A model generated the notes under the pieces. That model worked only from the letters and a program-made list of their open reading frames with translations, was not told the DNA's origin and searched no databases. A stretch of 64,000 nucleotides of DNA from Cheilinus undulatus (Eukaryota; Chordata; Actinopteri; Labriformes; Labridae): NCBI RefSeq assembly GCF_018320785.1, contig NC_054877.1, forward strand, positions 7,673,030 through 7,737,029. The letters are read 5' to 3'. Within the stretch, counting starts at the first letter, position 1; each line of letters begins with the position of its first letter. A program made the position numbers and the translations under genes. Shown piece after piece: positions 12,301 to 22,172 of the stretch.

Positions 12301-12769
12301 GAGGAAGAGGGAGATGCTGTTAGAGGAGATGAGTAAAGGTGAGCAAAGCAGCGTGTTTACAACAACCACGACTGAAGACAGTGATGTTCCTATAACCAGG
12401 AGAGTCAGCCTGAGTGGAAGCTCAAAGAACGGTGTGAAAGATGAGAAACATGCCGCTCCTGCTGGAGACCCTCTTCATGCAAAAGTCAACAATGGTGGAG
12501 CTTTAATAAAGCATGAAGACTCGGCACAGGAGCATCGGCCAGACAGCAGAGACGCTAGACCGGACATGTCTCCAGCACCTACTCATTTTGTCCCCCACAG
12601 CCATCTTAGACCTCCAATGTCCCCTCGCCCTGACAGGATCCCACCACCAAACTCCAGGGCTCCAACACCCATGGGTGTGAGAAAGCTTGGCCAGTTTCCT
12701 CCAGCTGCAGCGAGCTCAGGCCAACAGTCTGACAGCAGTGACTCTCAGGACAAAAGGGCATGGGTGTGA
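9306..12769 (+). CDS. gjd4: Connexin, gap junction protein delta 4-like
   Basis: Two coding exons, 9306-9369 and 11652-12769, join in phase through a split Gly codon and give 393 residues. The delta-group intron after FVG in the N-terminus is diagnostic. The protein has four hydrophobic spans. The first extracellular loop has three Cys in C-x6-C-x3-C ([12 protein letters not shown]) and the second has [13 protein letters not shown] Ser/Pro-rich cytoplasmic tail follows M4. Connexins form hexameric hemichannels that dock into gap junctions. It lies next to ccny as human GJD4 does. The N-terminus is unusual: ATG codons at 9306, 9312 and 9315, and two residues fewer than usual before the FVG block if the third is used. 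Confidence 0.93.
10036..11187 (-). mobile_element. Degenerate Tc1-like transposon, copy B
   Basis: A reverse-strand 140-codon open stretch (10471-10893) carries the paired-like DNA-binding part ([20 protein letters not shown]) and the start of the DDE domain ([15 protein letters not shown]). It is closely related to copy A. It fills about half of the gjd4 intron, has no intact transposase and has blurred ends. Confidence 0.85.
11652..12769 (+). CDS. gjd4: gjd4 coding exon 2
   Basis: Acceptor TCACAG at 11651. It carries [20 protein letters not shown] (M1), both extracellular loops, M2-M4 and the whole C-terminal tail. The stop is TGA at 12767-12769. Confidence 0.95.
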
Positions 12770-13335
12770 TTCACTGCAAGGCAGTTTGGACAAAGTCTGC
12801 TTTAAACCCACCTTTGAAAAGGTCCTGATATTTGCTTTGAGCTTTGGTTGTTCCTATTAACTCTCAATGGCTCCCTATAAATGCCAGTGAGCATGATTTA
12901 TATATTATCCAAGCTCATGAGCCGATCTGGACATATCAAGCGGTGAGATTTCACACTCAGAGCAGCTGTTATAGCCATCAAGCTTGTTGGAGCTGAGCTG
13001 ACGCGGCAAAAATACCGATGAAGTCCAACTGGGGCAAACGTGGTTAAAACACTGCAGCTCTCATGTCAGTGAGACAGAGATTTTAGTGATTTAAATCAGA
13101 GGCAACGCAAGATGACGTGTTACCAAGATTTCACCAAGAATCTTTGATTTCCAAGTATAATAAAGTTGTTTATTCTTAAAACCAATCAAACAATCTGTTT
13201 AATGTGGCCACATGATTAAAAGGGAGAAAAATGACTTTAGAACAGAAGCTAAGGGCTCTAAAATAAATGCTAAATGCATGCTACCTACGTAAAGCCTTCA
13301 GTGTTTGTTGATTATGTGTTGAACACTTGTATACC

Positions 13336-13341
13336 AATAAA
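13336..13341 (+). terminator. Candidate gjd4 polyadenylation signal
   Basis: AATAAA about 570 nt after the gjd4 stop; an ATAATAAAG-type site also occurs near 13158. Confidence 0.45.
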
Positions 13342-14117
13342 AACTGTCTGAACCATTATAAGAGGATGTATTTTGGTGGAGGAAAAGGGAGGAAAATAAA
13401 AATCAATTGAATTTGTACCTTTCAGGTGTTTATCATAAATCTGTGTGTTCTTAAGCTAGTCTCACAATAAATAAACACACCTAGAGGTAGATTAAAGTCC
13501 CTGTAAAGTGAAATCCTAACTTTGTGTCTGAACACACCAGATATGTTGGAATAAGGTTAATATACACATGTGAAAACACTGAGATCAATACGTGACAGAA
13601 TTTTTGATTTAGACCCTTAGAAAGTTGGCTGGTTTCGTTTGAGCACGGCAAATATAGGAGCCCATGACATCACCAGTCTTGATGGAGAATAACACCAGTA
13701 CAGTACAGTCTGTTCTTAACCTTCATTGAAGTAAACAGCTAGTTAAATGCTGTGCTTCTGCTCATTGTGAGATAAATTTCCCAACTCTATCAGGCTTGGT
13801 GGCCTACAGATCATTTAAAGTATCATAACAGAGATTTGTGCCAGAAAACAGTAAAATCAGCCTCCAACTTCAGTCTCTGCTCTGGCACAAAACCAGGCAG
13901 CTGAGATCTGATATGAGGCCTTAGAGAGGATCGTAGTTCTCAGGAGTGGGCGTGGCTTAAGGTCATTCACTGACACGCCCACACATTCTAGAGTAGATTT
14001 TACTGCCTCATTTTTCATTACTTTGGAGCTTGGTTTTACTTAGAGATGTTTGGTGGTTCATAACACAGTGGACTGTCATACAACAAACCCAAATACAGTT
14101 TTAAAATCTCTTTAAAG

Positions 14118-14419
14118 CAGTGGTTCTCAACTTGTGGGAAGGGACCCAAAAGTAGGTCCCGGAACCCTTTTCAGTGGGTAGCGAATGTGTTCCTGGAAAT
14201 AAAATCGCGTCAAAAATGTCAACAGAGCTTTTTCAAAACAAGCCTTTTTTTGCCTCTCATCTTTGAGATGAAATGCATGTTTTGCATTTTTGGGGTTCAA
14301 ACTGGAATATTTTTCATTAGATAAACCTGATTGGTCAAAAAAGATCAGAGATTTGAGTTGCAGTTTTTCACCGGGAAGTTGATGGTGGGTCGGCGGGCTC
14401 GAGCAGTTAAGAACAACTG
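14118..14419. mobile_element. hAT-type MITE with exact 8-bp target duplication
   Basis: The left end is CAGTGGTTCTCAACTT. The right end, read on the other strand, is CAGTTGTTCTTAACTGC. The 302-bp element is flanked on both sides by the identical octamer CTTTAAAG (14110-14117 and 14420-14427), the target-site length typical of hAT transposons. It has no transposase. Confidence 0.9.
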
Positions 14420-15379
14420 CTTTAAAGGGACGTTGATGCAATGAATATATGATAAAGGAAAATTTCTGTTGATTTAAATCTTTTTTAAAGACTTTTAAGA
14501 AAAAGGCAATGGATGGAAAAAAAACAAACAATTTTAACTACAATGAAAGATACAGGAAAACAATAATAAGTTGTGTTATTAATAAAGCAGCCATTTATTG
14601 CATCAATCACAATTAATTTAGGTCCACAATTAGTGCACTATTTCTTTTATCTTAATTAATAATGTGCTTTATTATCTCCCTCTTGCAGGACGATGTAAAA
14701 TAAGCCACCACTGTTCATTAATGTCAAATTTCCCTTTAGTGGACAAGTCAGAAGTCATCTGGACCTTGTTTTATCAACATTCAGCTTTTTTCTGTGTTCT
14801 TATTTCATATTTAATCCAAAGTAAGTTCCTTATTCTGCAGTTAAATTAATGTTAAAATCTTTTGTAAAAGCAGGTCTGTATCCAAACAAAACATTATGTC
14901 CCTACAATAAAACGCTAAAAATTTCAAAAAGACACAAAAATGGTTTTGAATGCAAAATAGAAGGATTTTAAACGTGATTCATCATGATTAACTACAGAAA
15001 TTCTGAGATTAATTGCAATTTAGAGATTGTAAATTTTTTACAGCCCAGTTTGCAATAACATTTGCAGATGTTCAATAAAAAAAAAGTGCAAGCTGTCACG
15101 TAAAATCATTTTATTTTAATTCAATTGTTTACTCCTATTACCATTTTTGATGATGCATTTGAAATACACAAAATACTGTATATATCTGCTTTATTGACAG
15201 CAGGAACTTTCCTCAGGAACTTAGGCTTACATTCCCTCTGGCCTCAGTCAGTTTTAGAGCTGAAGCCTTTCAGAGGAGAGACAAGACTTCTTCAACAACC
15301 TTAACATAATCCTATGCCTTGTTTGGATCAAGCTTTGGACAGGCATAATTACATGTAATAGATAATAGAGACAGTGTTT

Positions 15380-15500
15380 GGGGTAGCAGTTTAGCTCAAT
15401 GAGTAGAGTGGGCACCAATATACAGAGGCTATGGTCCTCAATGCACTGGCACAGCTGTTCTATCAGATAAAGACAAAATACCCAGGGTGACAAAACTGTG
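15380..15500 (+). mobile_element. tRNA-derived SINE fragment
   Basis: It begins with an A-box-like TAGCTCAATGAGTAGAGTGG, followed by the tRNA-like arm and an internal end resembling ATCAGATAAAGACAAAAT, related to the tail of the SINE at 61340. It is degenerate. Confidence 0.6.
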
Positions 15501-15920
15501 CACAATCAAGCCAAGCCAATCTGTAAAGACTGTGCTAGACCACTAGGAAGAATCTGACTAGCACAAATATACTTCTGGCATAAAAACAAGCATGCAAGTG
15601 AACATTCAAGCTGTTTTGATTTGCAGGTAAAAAGTTCTATAAGTTGAATACTTTAAAACAGATCATAACCCAGTCTCTGTATTTCATTCTTGGTGAAACT
15701 CCTGGTTTTAAGTGTCATCTTTCTCTCTGCATGTTTACTGAATAACATTTATATCTATTAAAGGACTTAAATGATGATAAAAGATAGACCCTGATCTGTT
15801 TCTGTGTCACAACATGAGTCACACTTAACATCGCACACGGGCTGACCTTGACGCAGCAGTCGTCGGAGCGCTCAGCTGTCGTCTCCATGACTGAGACTAA
15901 CCACAACAGACACACTGGCC

Positions 15921-15933
15921 TGACCTTTGACCT
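15921..15933 (-). promoter_or_regulatory. Perfect DR1 nuclear-receptor-like site
   Basis: TGACCTTTGACCT, the complement of AGGTCAAAGGTCA, is the DR1 consensus bound by HNF4, RXR/PPAR or COUP-TF. It lies in a unique GC-richer block. Confidence 0.45.
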
Positions 15934-16989
15934 CTCACATGACCACACAACAACCCAGCCGTGACCCCACCGAACCCACACCTGCTCAAATGACAGGAGA
16001 CCTTCATCCTTCTCAGCACCATCACTCAACATTAATGGAGGTACACAGAGAGATTTATGACCAGTATGTAGATTTGATAACTTTTTAGAACAATCATGCC
16101 CTCCAGCAGTGTTCAGTGGTGTTTTTGATGTGTTTAAATGTCTTTACACACGTTAAGATGTTGCCTGATCACTGCTGGGGCTACTTTGCTCATGTTTCAG
16201 GTGCATTATGGTTGAATTTATTTTTAAACACTTTTGCATCATGAGTGAAGTTATCCACTGAGTTAGTGACTTCCAGCCTGTAATATAGATCATATAAAGT
16301 AAAAGGTGATGTGAAGCATTTCATCAGAGGGTGTTTTCTAGCTCTGCATGTGTCTCTTTACTGCATCCTTGCAAGAGGTCATCCCATAAGCTTTTAACAC
16401 AAGGTGGTAATCATGAGTAAATAGCAAAAGTTTACTCCACTTTGTAAATAATCAGAACCAACAGTGCTGCAAATTAACACCCAAAGTGAAAGTAAGTAAC
16501 CTAACACTGTGTGAATGCACACTGTTATAAGTTGGAAAAATTCAATACTATGGGAGATGAAATAACGCTGGTGATTTTGCACTACTGAAAAGCTCATGAA
16601 CAGCAGCTATATGCAAGTCAGTTCACTGAAATTAGATTGCATGAACTGAATTTGAATGATGAGGACTTAATGCAGAAATAAAAAGAATTAAAATTCAGGA
16701 AGAATACATCCGTAAAGCAAAATCGATGTGTAAGGCAATGCTGTGTTTTGAGGTCAATGGTAATTGACGGTCCAAAGCTGAGGTCAGACTACACAGTCAT
16801 TTAATTCGTATGCAATGAAATCACGTCAGACCACACAGCAAAATTCTTAGCTAACAGACTGCAGCATCCTGGATGCATCCTTGATTAAGTCACACTGCAA
16901 TAACATTGGCCATTCCAGATATTCGTAGATTTTTGATGACGCAGTCAGGATGATATCTGGCAAAATTAGTACAGTCTGCATATTGATAA

Positions 16990-17895
16990 GCTTGCATGTT
17001 GTTAGGCTTTTAACTGGTTTTAACAGACAGCATCACATCACCCCTGTCCTCGCTTCCCTCCACTGGCTTCCTGCCACTTTTAGAATTGATTTTTAGATTT
17101 TATTGATCACTTTTAAGGCTCTTATGGGTTTAGCCCTAGGTTATGTCACTGAGATGCTGACCCCTTATGAGCCTTAACACAGCCGTAGATCCTCGGGCAG
17201 GGGGGGTTCCTGGTCGTTCCAAAGTCGAGACTCAAATCTAAAGGAGACGGGGCTTTTGCTGTCAGGGCCCCTCGACTTTGGAACAACCTGCCTGAGGAGA
17301 TAAGGCTTGCAGATTTAGTAATATCTTTTAAATCCCTCCTGAAAACTCACTTTTGCAGAATTGCTTTTATGTGAAGCTTCCTTTAACTTATTTTTATAAT
17401 TACTCTTTTATTCATTTTGCTGTTTTCACTCATTTTATCCATGACTTTTCCTTCCATGGCCGTCTTAATGTCCTCTGTTTTCAATTCATTACCTGATCCT
17501 TTCTTTATTTATCTGCTATTAATCTTATTATTTTCATTTTAATTGCTAATGATGTGATATCGTCTTCTTATCATATGTGTGTTTATGGTTTTACTTTCAT
17601 ATCATATCATACTATCTTTCCCTTTGATATTTTCATCTTTTACTATTTTAACTGCTTTCAAGATCCTCTGTGTCATTTCCATTCCTTTCAATAATCCTGA
17701 TTTCTGAGACATTTGTGTCTCAGTTTGTTTTGATTTTCTGTTTGATTATCAAGACTTTCCCTGTTTGGTTTATTACTAATTTGTTTATTTTGTGAATCCC
17801 TGAGTTCTTTCTATTGCTATGTCTGTTAAAGCACTTTGTAAACATCTGTTTTTAAAGGTGCAATATAAATAAAGTTATTATTATTGTTATTGATT
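16990..17895 (+). mobile_element. LINE 3' end (L2/CR1-like), decayed
   Basis: Translation gives broken pieces of the region after reverse transcriptase: ITPVLASLHWLPATFRIDF, then KSKGDGAFAVRAPRLWNNLP and a KSLLKTHF-type end. It finishes in an A/T-rich tail with TTATTATTATTG-like repeats. In-frame stops make it dead. The clade is not certain. Confidence 0.75.
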
Positions 17896-18981
17896 TGCCC
17901 TGAAAACAAACTATAATCCTCAGAATCAAACAAAACAAAATGCAAACATAAAAAAACCCCTCACAAAAATGCATGTAATCTTGTACTAATAGAACTTACA
18001 GTTTTATTTTAATTTTAATTCAAATTTGATCAATCATAGTTCATTTTGGAGTAGTCTTATGAGGTTTTGGTGTTCTGATTGCAAGTTTATTTTGAAGTTC
18101 AATGATGAAAAGTCAAATTGCATTAAAGAAATTCAAATCTTTAATGAAATTATTCAGCTGGCAAAATTCAAATTAAATTTAAATCAAGTGAATTTAATTT
18201 CTAGTTGCACACTTTCCTGCACATACATATATATTGTGGGAAAATACATTCTTCCTGTGTTGCACCCCATTAAAATCACAACGAGATGTGAGGTTTTACT
18301 GTTTGTTTTGGATTTAACTCTTTGAAACCCAGTGTATACTTGGAAAACACATTTTGCATTACCATATAAATGTGACTGTTTGAGCTATTGGAAAAAATAA
18401 AATGGTTCTGAAAGATTAGAAGCTGTGCTTATGATTTTGGTGATTTCACCTTTTCTCACTAAAACTCTACCATCAAATCCCCTTCTTTTGGTTTTCTTCA
18501 TTTGAAATTGTTCAAACACTCATAACACGCAGGAAATTGTAAATAACTGCAAGGTATTGGACATACGTACTCTGGAAAAATGGGCAAAGCACTCACTCAC
18601 AGGACATTTTCTGGACTTTTTATGGTTAAAATAAGAGCAAGAGTCCAGAGCGTCAGGTGTTAAACTATCTCAAAGGTAACCTTTACACAACAAAGTTCTC
18701 GGCTGAAGTAGTTGTTAAAATATTTAGAATTCACATTTCAACTTTAGCGGGTATTTACACCCTGACTTGGTCCAAACAATGAGAATGAATGCAGCAGCAC
18801 AGCCCCGTCGACATGCTACCTCCAGTGTGGCCCTGACCCCGACACATGCCTCCCACCGCCCCTCCATTCTTCTTCTGTGGTGGAATGTGAAGCAGCTAAG
18901 ACGTGCAGAAACATTAGCAGGGTGGTCAGTGTGTCGGTCAGGTGCTCAGCTAGAGAAAGGATCCTTTACTGTCACTGATGG

Positions 18982-18994
18982 AGGTCAAAGGTCG
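18982..18994 (+). promoter_or_regulatory. DR1-like site
   Basis: AGGTCAAAGGTCG differs from the DR1 consensus only in the last base. It lies inside the second GC-richer unique block (about 18740-19090). Confidence 0.4.
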
Positions 18995-20276
18995 GACAAG
19001 TAAACCTAGTGACCTTACATGAGCGCCAACCCACATCCTCAGAAAACCATCGACCGTGGAGTAACAGGACGCTCCTGTTGTTTCTGACCTTCTCACAACT
19101 CAGCAACTTAACACAAAACACTCAGAGAGACTACCTTGTCAGCTGTGTGTCCTTGGCCATAATCCCTGCCTCTGTGTCTGTGTGATCACATGCTGTAGTG
19201 ATTTCAGACATGGTCAAGACATGGTGATTGAAAATAGAGTCCCAGAAAAGGTCTTATTGTTGTAGGCTTGGTGTTGTGATCAAATAAAACTGTTCAGTCT
19301 GGTTATTTATTAGATTTAAAACTTTTTCTCTGAAGGGGGATTTCTTTGGTTTGTGCAAGAGAGGGCACTGCACATTAATCAAAAAGAGCACCGCCTTCTG
19401 GTCACTCAGAAGAACTGCAACAATGACCCAATGATGCTGATATTTGTCGTCACTGTGAGCATCACGTTGCTATTATTGGTTTTCCGGTAATACTAACACA
19501 GTGACATCTAGTGGAAAAGAAAACAGATCACCCTCCAGAATGCCTAACAAAGAAACAAACATCCAACATATGAGCAGAGGTGAAAACAACTGACACAGCT
19601 CAATAGGAGTGATGTAATTCATAGTGTACACTTCTGCTGCTTCTATTATTAAAGTCATTATAATCTTTTATCTTCCTATTATACAAAACACATTAAACAA
19701 CAGCTTAATTTAAGAATTGAGAACCAAAATGATCTTTCCATTTTTACAAAGAACTCATAACATAATTTTAAAATGAAAATTAAATAAATTCTCCCCAAAC
19801 TACAAAGACTATGCCTTTGTGCTCCAGAGCAGTGGAGTCTTAAATGAGTCATATAAGAGTACGTCATAATCTTGAAGACTTTATTATCGAAATTAATTCA
19901 CATTTTGAAAAGTTTTAACAAGATACTATTGTAGGTTTAATATTGTTCTCCAAAAGGGATGCATATCACTGGCATATTAATGGTATTGGTAAGTAAAAGC
20001 TTTTTTTTTTTTTTAATAAAATGTTGATACTGGGAAGTATGATAAATTCTGCCAATATGCACAGCCAAGAACTGGCTGCCCATACTGGGACAATGTACAA
20101 ATTTAAGCAGGAATTTATCCACTACTTTTTTTTAACACTTGAGGTGAAAATGTTTTTGTGTTATTTCAAGCACTATGTCAGTGATGAGCCTTTTTTCATT
20201 CAGGATAATTAATTTTAATTGTAAAGTACAAGTGGAATAAAAAAGGGTCACGTTTTTAATTTTTTGTATTATAAAC

Positions 20277-20635
20277 CAGGGGTTCCCAAACTTTTAAGCC
20301 TATGACCCCCAAAATAATGACATCAAAATTCGGGGACCCCCACCTTCCCTTGAGAGGGATAAAGTGCACGATGTTGCTCAAAGCACCATGTACGAAACTT
20401 GCATGTTAGGTAGTTTTTGTAACTTTTACTGACATTTAATTACAATTATCACTAGATATCTACGTGTTACATTAAATTGAACTCATTTCCACAATCTTTT
20501 ATTCACTAAATAATACAATTTATGACTTTGAATATTGTTCAATTTTTTGTTGTTTTTTTGGAAAGCATCCCAGGACCCCCTTCACTGTCTCATGACCCCC
20601 CTGGTGGTCCAAACCCCCACTTTTGGGGACCACTG
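20277..20635. mobile_element. hAT-type MITE, degenerate
   Basis: The left end is CAGGGGTTCCCAAACTTTT and the right end is its imperfect complement (AAAGTGGGGGTTTGGACC-like words ending CCACTG). Flanking octamers TTATAAAC and CTCTATAC match at 5 of 8 positions. Confidence 0.65.
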
Positions 20636-21460
20636 CTCTATACCCCTCCTGCCTTTCAGTGGGTTATTTACAGTTCTGAAAAAAGGCTAATGAATCCTAG
20701 TTTGACTGTAACTGTTAGAAAAATACAATTTTCATGTCATGGTCCTGTAATCCTACAAAATGAATTAAACTTTTTTATTATTATATTGAATGATTATGTT
20801 TGGAAAAAAATATAGATATAATTCTGTCTTACTTTATGCCTGTTTCTAAAAACATATATAATGACACCATAAGAGGAAAAGATGAATGCAAGGACAAGAG
20901 AGACTGAATGTTCTTTACCACAAAATAATTTTAAAAACACCTCTGTATATATCTGATTCTACTAAGGTGGGTTTAGAAATATTGGAATATGGATAGTTGG
21001 CAAAAAGCAAATCCCAACTGGCAACATTTTAGTTGTGCGATAATAATTTTCTACTTGATAAACCACATATCAATTGAACTGATATGTTGTGTTGTCATAA
21101 ATTGTTGATTAACCATAAAAAAACTTAATGGCAAATAAAAACTGTGGTTTATTTCTAGCTTATTATAACTTGCCCATAACTGCTTTACAGTTTGGTTTGA
21201 ATTTTCTCCAAATGAGACTGAATTAATGTTTTATTGTTAGATCTATTAAAGTAAAAGGCAGTCAACTTTACTCAGAAGTAAACTTTGGGAAGTTTTTTTT
21301 TCCCTATTTTTAATCTATTCCAATTTATCATGTGTTTCTGTCTTGTTCATTTGTTATTCTATTTATCGATCTGAATAGTAGGCTTATGAGTGCTGTACAT
21401 TATAATATTTTATAACATTAACAATATTTTTAAATAATAATAATAATATTAATATAATAA

Positions 21461-21464
<4 letters not shown>

Positions 21465-21524
<60 letters not shown>
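21465..21524. repeat. (TA)30 microsatellite
   Basis: Sixty uninterrupted bases of alternating TA within an AT-rich tract, about 0.7 kb upstream of the vcpip1 start. Confidence 0.97.
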
Positions 21525-21533
<9 letters not shown>

Positions 21534-21778
21534 TAATAATATAATAATTTTTTAATTTTATAACAATAAAATTTTAACAAATATAGTTTGTGCACGTCAA
21601 GTCTCCACAGGTAGTTATTCTTAATCTAAATGGATTTTAAAATTCATGGTTGTATTTAATCAAATACATATGCATATGACGAACGAACCGATTCTTAATG
21701 TTGAATCGAGTCAAATGATCCGGTTCACTAAAATGAATTGAGACGCCCATCTCCACAACAAAACGTCGCTGTGCCGTG

Positions 21779-21797
21779 TTGCATGCTGGTATATGTA
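21779..21797 (-). promoter_or_regulatory. ZNF143/STAF-like site (candidate)
   Basis: TTGCATGCTGGTATATGTA closely resembles the reverse of the SBS motif (ACTACA..TCCCAGCATGC). Such sites are common in housekeeping promoters. It lies about 390 nt upstream of the vcpip1 ATG. Confidence 0.4.
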
Positions 21798-21804
21798 TTC
21801 ACAC

Positions 21805-22003
21805 TTACGTCATCATTGCCGATTTTAATCATTTAACGAACTATGTTTTAAAACCTAAATAATTCTTCTGACGTTGTTACGTTATATTGAAAAACGTAAA
21901 AGCGAAAAAGTATAGGTTTTTGTTATCGTCTTTAAATGTCTGAAACGCAATGACACAGCACGACTACAAGTACCACATCCTTACGTCATTACGTAGTTAC
22001 GTG
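21805..22003 (+). promoter_or_regulatory. vcpip1 promoter region with CRE-like sites
   Basis: TTACGTCA occurs at 21805-21812 and at 21981-21988, followed by TTACGTAG-like and TTACGTG cores to 22003, a dense ATF/CREB-type cluster. ACTACAAGTACCACA at 21963 is a second weak SBS-like word. No TATA box is evident. Transcription probably begins between about 22005 and 22100. Confidence 0.5.
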
Positions 22004-22172
22004 TAGCAGCGGTCAGTCGCTAAAGAAAAAAACAGCCGCTTCCGTGTTGTTCTTGTGTTATTCTGGTTAATAACTGCCGTTAGCAGAGTGGGAGCTCGTC
22101 TGACAGCCTCAGCCGTGAGTTTATCATGATTCTGTAAAGCTGACTCGCACTTTTAGCCTTTTTTCAGCCAAA

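Larger units (their letters stand above)
12770..22020. other. gjd4-vcpip1 intergenic region
   Basis: No further gene is recognised. It contains the gjd4 3' UTR, a hAT-type element (14118-14419), a SINE (15380-15500), a LINE 3' end (16990-17895), a second hAT-type element (20277-20635) and the (TA)30 tract. Two comparatively GC-rich unique blocks (about 15780-16030 and 18740-19090) hold nuclear-receptor-like sites. Open frames inside those blocks show no protein family pattern. Confidence 0.7.

Noticed and set aside
15715-16032. 105-codon minus-strand open frame
   Set aside because: No recognised protein pattern and no exon structure; it overlaps the unique block better explained as non-coding.
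18767-19003. 78-codon open frame in a GC-rich block
   Set aside because: No splice partners, no family motif and poor start context; a non-coding regulatory block is more likely.
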